Of a DNA stretch of 64,000 bases, positions 58,348-64,000 are shown in pieces. Position 1 is the first letter of the stretch, and each line of letters begins with the position of its first letter. Both the position numbers and the translations under genes were made by a program. The notes under the pieces are model-generated. The model worked only from the letters and a program-made list of their open reading frames with translations. It did not search any database and was not told where the DNA came from. Source of the stretch: Dryocosmus kuriphilus. Taxonomy: Eukaryota; Arthropoda; Insecta; Hymenoptera; Cynipidae. Location of the stretch: the NCBI GenBank assembly GCA_038277395.1, contig CM076194.1, forward strand, positions 133,023,230-133,087,229, given 5' to 3'.

Positions 58348-60036
58348 GGGGTTACACTACCCTGGTGCTCGAATAAATAGGTAGGTAAAAATAAACTTTT
58401 TTTTTACGCAGCCATTAAGTGTATGAAATAATCTTAATTTTAGACATACCCATAGTTGTTTTATGAACAATTTGAAATATTAACGAACAAAAAAAAAATT
58501 TTTTAATGGAGATATGAGCCGATAAGTAGGACCCTGTTTTGATAATCCTTGCTGATGGTGTACTTGATTTCTCTGTCAGGCATTGTCTGAAAGATATAAC
58601 AAAATTTTTTTCTCATTTAGAAGGGTAATAGCTAATACGTGACGTAGGGAAAAATCAAAAAATTTTTTTGTAGAAAGGACAGCTGTTTGAAAGAAAACTC
58701 GGATTTCATCGAAATTGTGAGTTAAAAAAATTTATAACTTTTGAAAATGGCATCCAATCGAAAAAATCCTACGTCACGCCTTAGCTAATATTATAAAAAA
58801 TAAGTTTTGTAAATTTTAACCAAATCGGTTGAGTAGATCTTGAAATATCTTGTACACCAGTTTCAAAAAAGTAGTTTCGAGAAAAACGCAAAAGAAAAAA
58901 TCTGCTCACTTCGTTCGCACATTCTCATCACGCGCTCCGCTCGCAAGATTGAGCTCGTCTAGGGCGCGCGATTTGGTAGTCGTCGCGCTTCGCACTCCGA
59001 TATATTTGAACCTCGCGCTTCGCGCTCGGATATTTTTGGTCCTTGCACTTCGTGTCCGGTTTTTCGTTACTTGGGTCTTAAATTTTCAAAACACCTGCTT
59101 TTAATGAAATTATTAAATTTAAATATTATTAAAAATTACAAAAGAAATTATTTTACTTAAAGCTCTATCGACCTTAAGAAATACATTCTCATCGCGATAC
59201 TCGCGCTTTGCGCTCGACAATTAATTTTTTTTTAATCCATTGTAGATTACCAAAGTTTTTTTGTGATTTTCCAAATTTTCACAATGCAGGTTTTCGATTC
59301 TTAAAAGTAAAACGATGAGTCTTATAAAAAAAATTTGTAGCTTTTTCAAAGGTGAACAATTCTGCTCCAGAATATTTTCTCATACCTTGCATAGTTTTCT
59401 TTCATGAATAACTCAAGAACTGTGCGTCTTTACAAAAAACTGATAGAAAGCTAATTTGTAGATCCTTTTGAGGGAAACAATTTTGTTTCTTATAATTTTT
59501 TCGTATCCTGCATAGTTTGGCGGGTTAACGAACTCTTCCTTTCTTTTTGGACCCTGAAGAAGTTTGCCAAAAAACGCAATTCAATCTGATGATTCCATTT
59601 TGATGAACCATTTTTTCTCACTCAGGGTTTCTCAAAACGTGGAGATTTGATGAAAACTGCCAGGGTCAAGTTTTACATAAATCTAATACTTTCTCTGATG
59701 AGAATGTAAAAACAGTGCGACGTCAGCGTCAACCGCATATTTTTTTTAATTACCTTCAATCAGCGATTTCTGGACCGTAAATGAGGTCTTCTATTATTAC
59801 CGCGATGTCCTCCGCCTCCTTTTGAGCAGCTCTTTTCTCAATTTCGTTTTCATTTTTCTGTTGGGCTCTCATGTTGGCTATGGTTATTCGTTGAGAATCC
59901 AAGTTTTCGGTATAGCTTCGGTAATAGCTTGAATTTTGAAATAGTTAAACGCTTAAAATATTCTTAAAAGTATGTGCAATTTATCTAGCCAAAGAAAAAA
60001 ATCGATTTTCTGAAAATCTCAAGGTGGTGTAACCCC
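58348..60036. mobile_element. TTAA-flanked (piggyBac-like) element carrying a family A insertion
   Basis: TTAA at 58344-58347 and 60037-60040 flanks ends GGGGTTACACTACC and, in reverse, GGGGTTACACCACC. The TTAA duplication is the hallmark of piggyBac-type transposition. With the family A copy (58893-59712) removed the element is about 870 bp and non-coding, so it is a MITE. CCAACTCG-like words are not conserved between the arms beyond the first ~17 bases. Confidence 0.8.
58893..59712 (+). mobile_element. Family A copy, older subfamily (plus)
   Basis: TCTGCTCACTTCGTTCGCAC head as at 33266, CGCGCTTCGCACTC, CTTGCACTTCGTG, and the CTTAAAG-CTCTATCG-ACCTTAAG stem (one pair changed). Monomers follow, with an internal deletion (GGCGGG joins directly to TTAACGAACTC at 59522). 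No trinucleotide tract remains. Ends GATGAGAATGTAAAAA. Inserted in the TTAA element. Confidence 0.8.
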
Positions 60037-60040
60037 TTAA

Positions 60041-61631
60041 CAATTAATGTGAAGAAGTGTGTCATAAGTTCAAGAAGATAATTATTACATGAAAATAAAT
60101 ACAAATCGGTCTAAGTAAAAGTGATTTCGAGTCAACCATGTGATTCTTTGATTGAAATAGCGTAATTTTAGGTAAAATAAATATTTCTTTATAACAAAAA
60201 AATTTGGTTAACGGAAGAAAATATTTCGGAGGTCCTATAATAAGAGGCGGCATGGTGTTCAGAATAAACACGTTTCAAAGCTGATAAATTATTCTCACAG
60301 AAAAGAGAGATTTAGTTTAACAACAAAGTAATTCATACACAGAAAAAAATATTTCATTAATCTTTAGAAAACCGATTCTAGAGTAGCAGATGTGAGGTGC
60401 AGTTTATTAAAAGTTAAAACCTTGTTGGTTGTATGATATGATGAACTATACAGGTAGTTTGAAATTTGTAGGATAGTTGTAGAAAATCTAAAATGAGAAA
60501 CAATATACAATCTACTGGAGCATATTTTACATTTTAGAGAATTTGTAGAGATTGTTCACAATCTCAAACTTTAAAAATGTTGTTAATATTCTTTAAAAAA
60601 GATCAAGAAACAAGAACACTATATAGTAGAAAGAATTTTACATTATTAAAATATTAATTTTTGCAATAGGTATTATTTATACTTATTGTTACTTTATACG
60701 TTATACTAACATTATTTATAATTTACGTTCTATAAAACTTTTTAAATTTTAATGTGATAATTTCAAAAAAAGTTTGAAGTGTAAAAATTTTAAAATCATT
60801 AAATTTGAAAGAAACTGATAAAATTTTAGTATCAAGAAAATATTTTCTATTAAACAGATTTATACATTATAGATGTATTCATTTTAGCAGTACGTTTTTA
60901 ATAATTTATGTCTTATATAACTTTTTAAATTTTTATATCTAAAAAATAGATGTTAAAGAATATTTACGGCCTCATATTTTAAATTTTATTTAGCTTGAAG
61001 GAAACTGGTGTGTTGGGAAGAAAGTGTTGGGTAGTATTTCGTTACAAGTAATTAAGATACTACTAGTATAACGTAATTTCCTCATTATTTTACAATAACT
61101 CTTAACTTCAGTTTTATAGTTAATTTTTCTTTACTTTATATTTTTTGTAAAAAAATATAATTAAATTTCTAAGGATATATCATTATAAGACAAAATGAAA
61201 TAAATATTAGGATGCATGAAAAAAACAGCAAAATATTTTAGTGAACGCTTCTCTAGAGTCTATAATTGCAGTGTTTCACAAACGCTCAATATCTTGAATT
61301 TAATTTTTATGAAATTTTTCAATATTCTTCCGTAAGTTTTTCTATAAAGATTATTGAACTTTTTAAATTCGAGGTTCACTTTGAAAATTGTAGAACTCTT
61401 TAGAGTTTTTACTGATTCGTTCTTTATTATATCCTGAATGTTTTAGAAGGTATAAACATTTTGTCCAAGTATCGCTTTTATCCGCGACTCTTGAAATAAT
61501 TCAAAAAAGTTTAATGAACTATTTTTTTTCCGTGTAGAAATAAATGAAGCTTCAAATCGAACATTTAATGATATCCATTGAGCTAAAAAAATGCAACTGT
61601 TGTTTAAAAAATGTGTATAAGTTGCAGTAAA
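60041..61631. other. Very AT-rich gene-free stretch
   Basis: No recognised features. Runs of A and T dominate, and no frame of note exists apart from anonymous short ones. Confidence 0.4.
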
Positions 61632-62655
61632 AAAATCTGCCCGCTTCGCAGGCACATTCTCATCCCGCGCTTCGCGCGAAGTATGAGCGCGCCTAGGGCG
61701 CGCGTCTGTTGGCACTCGTGCTTCGCGCTCGATAATTACATTTTTTTAAAACACATTGTAGATTAGTAAAGTTTTTTTGTGATTTTCCAAATTTCCACAT
61801 TACAGGATTTCGATTCTTAAAAGTAAAACGATGAGTCTTATAAATAAATTTTGTAGCTCTTTCCAAGGTGAACAATTCTGCTTGTTAATATTTTCTCATA
61901 ACTTGCATAGTTTTGCTGAAAAGTGGTAGATCTTTTTGAGTTGAACAACTTTGTTTATTATCATTTTTTCGTATCTTGCATAGTTTGTCGGGAAATTTGA
62001 AATTTTTGATTTTTAATAACGTTTTATCGATTAAAACAAAAACCGTGCATTGTATCAAAAAATGATTAAAAAACAAAATTTGTAGATCTTTTTGAATTGA
62101 ACAACTTTGTTCTTTACCATTTTCTTGTATCTGGAATATTTTGGCGGGAAACCCAAGTTTTTTAATTTTAATAGCGTTTTCTTGATTAAAGCAAAAACCC
62201 GTTCATTTTATGAAAAAAACGCTTAAGACAAAATTTATAGACTTTTTTGAGATGAACAATTTTACTTTCTTGCATTTTTTTGTATCTCTCATAGTTTAGC
62301 CGGAAAATGGATTTTTTGATTTTGTGAAAACCGTTTTTGATGGATAAAACCATAACCGTTGGTCAAAAACCACTGGTTAACGAACTCGTCCTTTCTTTTT
62401 ACCCCTTAAAGAAGTGTACCAAAGCGCACTCCAATCCGATTAGTCCTTCGAAAGTTATCGTGGGAACAGACTCCGACGACGACAACAACGACGACAACGG
62501 CGACAACAACGACGACGAACACGACAACAGACAGACAGACACCGTCGTAAAAACCGTTTTTTCTGACTCAGGGGGGTCTCAAAACGTGGAGATTTCATTA
62601 AATCCGCGGAAGTCAAATTTTACATAAATCTAATACCTTCTCTGATGAGAATGTA
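61632..62655 (+). mobile_element. Family A repeat, reference-like copy (plus)
   Basis: AATCTGCCCGCTTCGCAGGC (one mismatch in the hairpin), ACATTCTCATC, GCGCGCCTAGGGCGCGC, a shortened head lacking the CTTAAG stem, three monomers and a GAC/AAC tract at 62473-62530. The tail is GATGAGAATGTAAAAA. Its clean ends make it useful for defining the element. Confidence 0.87.
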
Positions 62656-64000
62656 AAAATTAAAATGTCCCATTTGTTCAAAGAAGCGTTTAATGAAATA
62701 ATTATTTTAATTATTTTAATTTAAAATAATAATTGTTTTTACTTATTCACGAAGTCTCTAATGTTTCCAAATCGACTGCTTCGATTTAAAAAGCAATCAT
62801 TTGTAATGCCTCAATCAAAACACAATTTGCGCCCTCTATAGTAAGTTTCTACTAATTTCTATTTTCTTACTGTAGATGGTGCAAGTTGCGTTTTTATTGA
62901 GAGCCATGACGATTCACTGCTTTTTAAATGGGAACAGTTGACATTATTCTCAAGCCAAGAAATATTTCTTTGAACCAATGCACCTTGTTTGTTGCCTTAA
63001 GTTAAACCATATGGGTAATTCTCTACGGACAGGACACTTTCGCGTCCAAGGGATAAATAATCAAAACTATTAGTTGTATTGCAATGAAACTCGATATGAA
63101 TCTTCATGTTATTGTCTCAAACGGTGGCCCGTACATACTTTCACAGGCTCGTTTTTTTAGTACTAATAAATCTACCTTAAATAAAAATTACAATTTTGAA
63201 AAAAATTTATTTATTTTAAAAGTATCTTTTATTTGGAGAATTACCAATTCAGTAAAATTAAGTGAAAAATTTCTTCGGCTCAAAGAAATGGAATCAAAGA
63301 AATGCATTTATTGGGATTGGGACCCAAGAATTTTTTCAGTGTACAAGATACTGGCAAAATATTAGTTTTTAAATATTGGAACTTAAAAAAATGACGGAAA
63401 TAAAAAAGAAATGCTGCAAATATATTACAAAGCCATTCTTAAACATTAACTCTAATTTTGACGTGATTGTGGCGCGAAATTTAAATTGTAAGATAAATTT
63501 CGGGATTGAGTAAAAACAATTGTACAAGCAAAGTTTTAATTTTTTCTTAATATTTTTGCGGAAGAAAACGATACGCAATATCAATAAAGGTAAAGCGCAA
63601 CCCGAGGTTCTTTCTCTTTCGTTCCAAACTGGGCTGTTGCGCCATAAGAGGTCGAAACTGTTTTTATTTTTGGTACGTCATAATCAAAATTGGATCGAAA
63701 TTTCGATTATTTTGGAAAATCAGAAAATATGCAAACCGATAGTGCCGTATGGGGCGCGGGACGCGCCCGTCCTCTATTGCGCGCCAAATTTGGGCGCGTG
63801 CAATCGGAATCGACAACCTACTGACACACTATCGACCGCCACGACGTCACAAAATCGTGCTCGCTCCAATGAGAACTATAGTAGGAGACCAAGCAAACTT
63901 CTTAACTTCATAGGTGTTCGGACTTGGTCCTACAAAATTTGTGTGTGGTCGACATCTGTGCAGTCATTCCAGTCGGTTTTCCAATGACTGTCCTTGAGCA
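62656..64000. other. Gene-free stretch with a GC-rich patch at the window edge
   Basis: 62656-63450 is AT-rich with no recognised content. 63452-63503 is a half copy of the ~85-bp palindromic family (TGTGGCGCGAAATTTAAATT). From 63740 to 63860 the sequence becomes GC-rich and CpG-rich (GGGGCGCGGGACGCGCCC), which could be the edge of a host regulatory region. The frame across it lacks an ATG start and any known domain. Confidence 0.35.

Noticed and set aside
63520..63987. 155-residue frame at the right edge
   Set aside because: The nominal start is TTG, the first half is AT-rich low-complexity sequence, and no domain is seen.

Overview
This window looks like repeat-dense, non-genic DNA from a eukaryotic nuclear genome, most likely an insect or other arthropod. 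The species is not identifiable from the sequence. The reasons are strong AT richness, long stretches with no open frames, spliceosomal introns in the one well-preserved gene, TTA, A and C homopolymer or microsatellite tracts, a tRNA-like SINE signal, and many nested DNA transposons with recognisable target-site duplications. I see no operons, ribosome binding sites, rRNA or CRISPR, and no convincing host protein-coding gene. The long GC-rich palindromes inside AT-rich DNA belong to repeats.

One repeat family, called family A here, dominates the window. More than fifteen copies or fragments lie at about 2.9-4.1, 9.1-11.4, 19.4-24.5, 33.3-37.3, 49.2-57.8, 58.9-59.7 and 61.6-62.7 kb. A full copy has a GC-rich head (hairpin GCCCGC-TTC-GCGGGC, ACATTCTCATC and several GCGC-TTC-GCGC palindromes), then three to four diverged monomers of about 150 bp, a GAC/AAC-rich tract, and a tail ending GATGAGAATGTAAAAA. 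Subterminal inverted motifs, internal tandem repeats and an end hairpin resemble non-autonomous Helentron (HINE/DINE-1-like) elements, which is my working hypothesis. No Rep/helicase gene is present.

The only extensive coding capacity is a pogo/Tigger-like DNA transposon at 41876-46802 on the minus strand. It has 25-bp terminal inverted repeats, a TA duplication, subterminal decamer repeats and a tandemly repeated 5' leader. Its transposase reads psq-type HTH, CENP-B-type HTH, then DDE domain, and carries four single-base frameshifts. It appears spliced to four further exons, all joined in phase 1, that encode an acidic and then lysine-rich tail.

Other mobile DNA includes the following. A 4.2-kb foldback element (53003-57182) with an 8-bp duplication is built from ~150-bp tandem monomers in inverted arms. 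A hAT-type MITE (25274-25966) sits inside a hairpin element. Two insertions lie about 7 bp apart in homologous positions of a tandem duplication (32117-32346 and 32756-38022). A TTAA-flanked piggyBac-like element (58348-60036) is present. A TIR element at 7176-8686 contains an 80-bp tandem array. An element at 34768-36410 is rich in GATTCTGAT/ATCAGAATC palindromes. There is also a non-LTR reverse transcriptase fossil (25031-25201) and several small hairpin MITEs. Regions 14.5-19.4, 26.5-31.9, 38.3-40.7, 46.8-49.2, 60.0-61.6 and 62.7-64 kb are low in repeats. At 38.3-39.0 kb a GC-richer block with a TATA box could be a host promoter.
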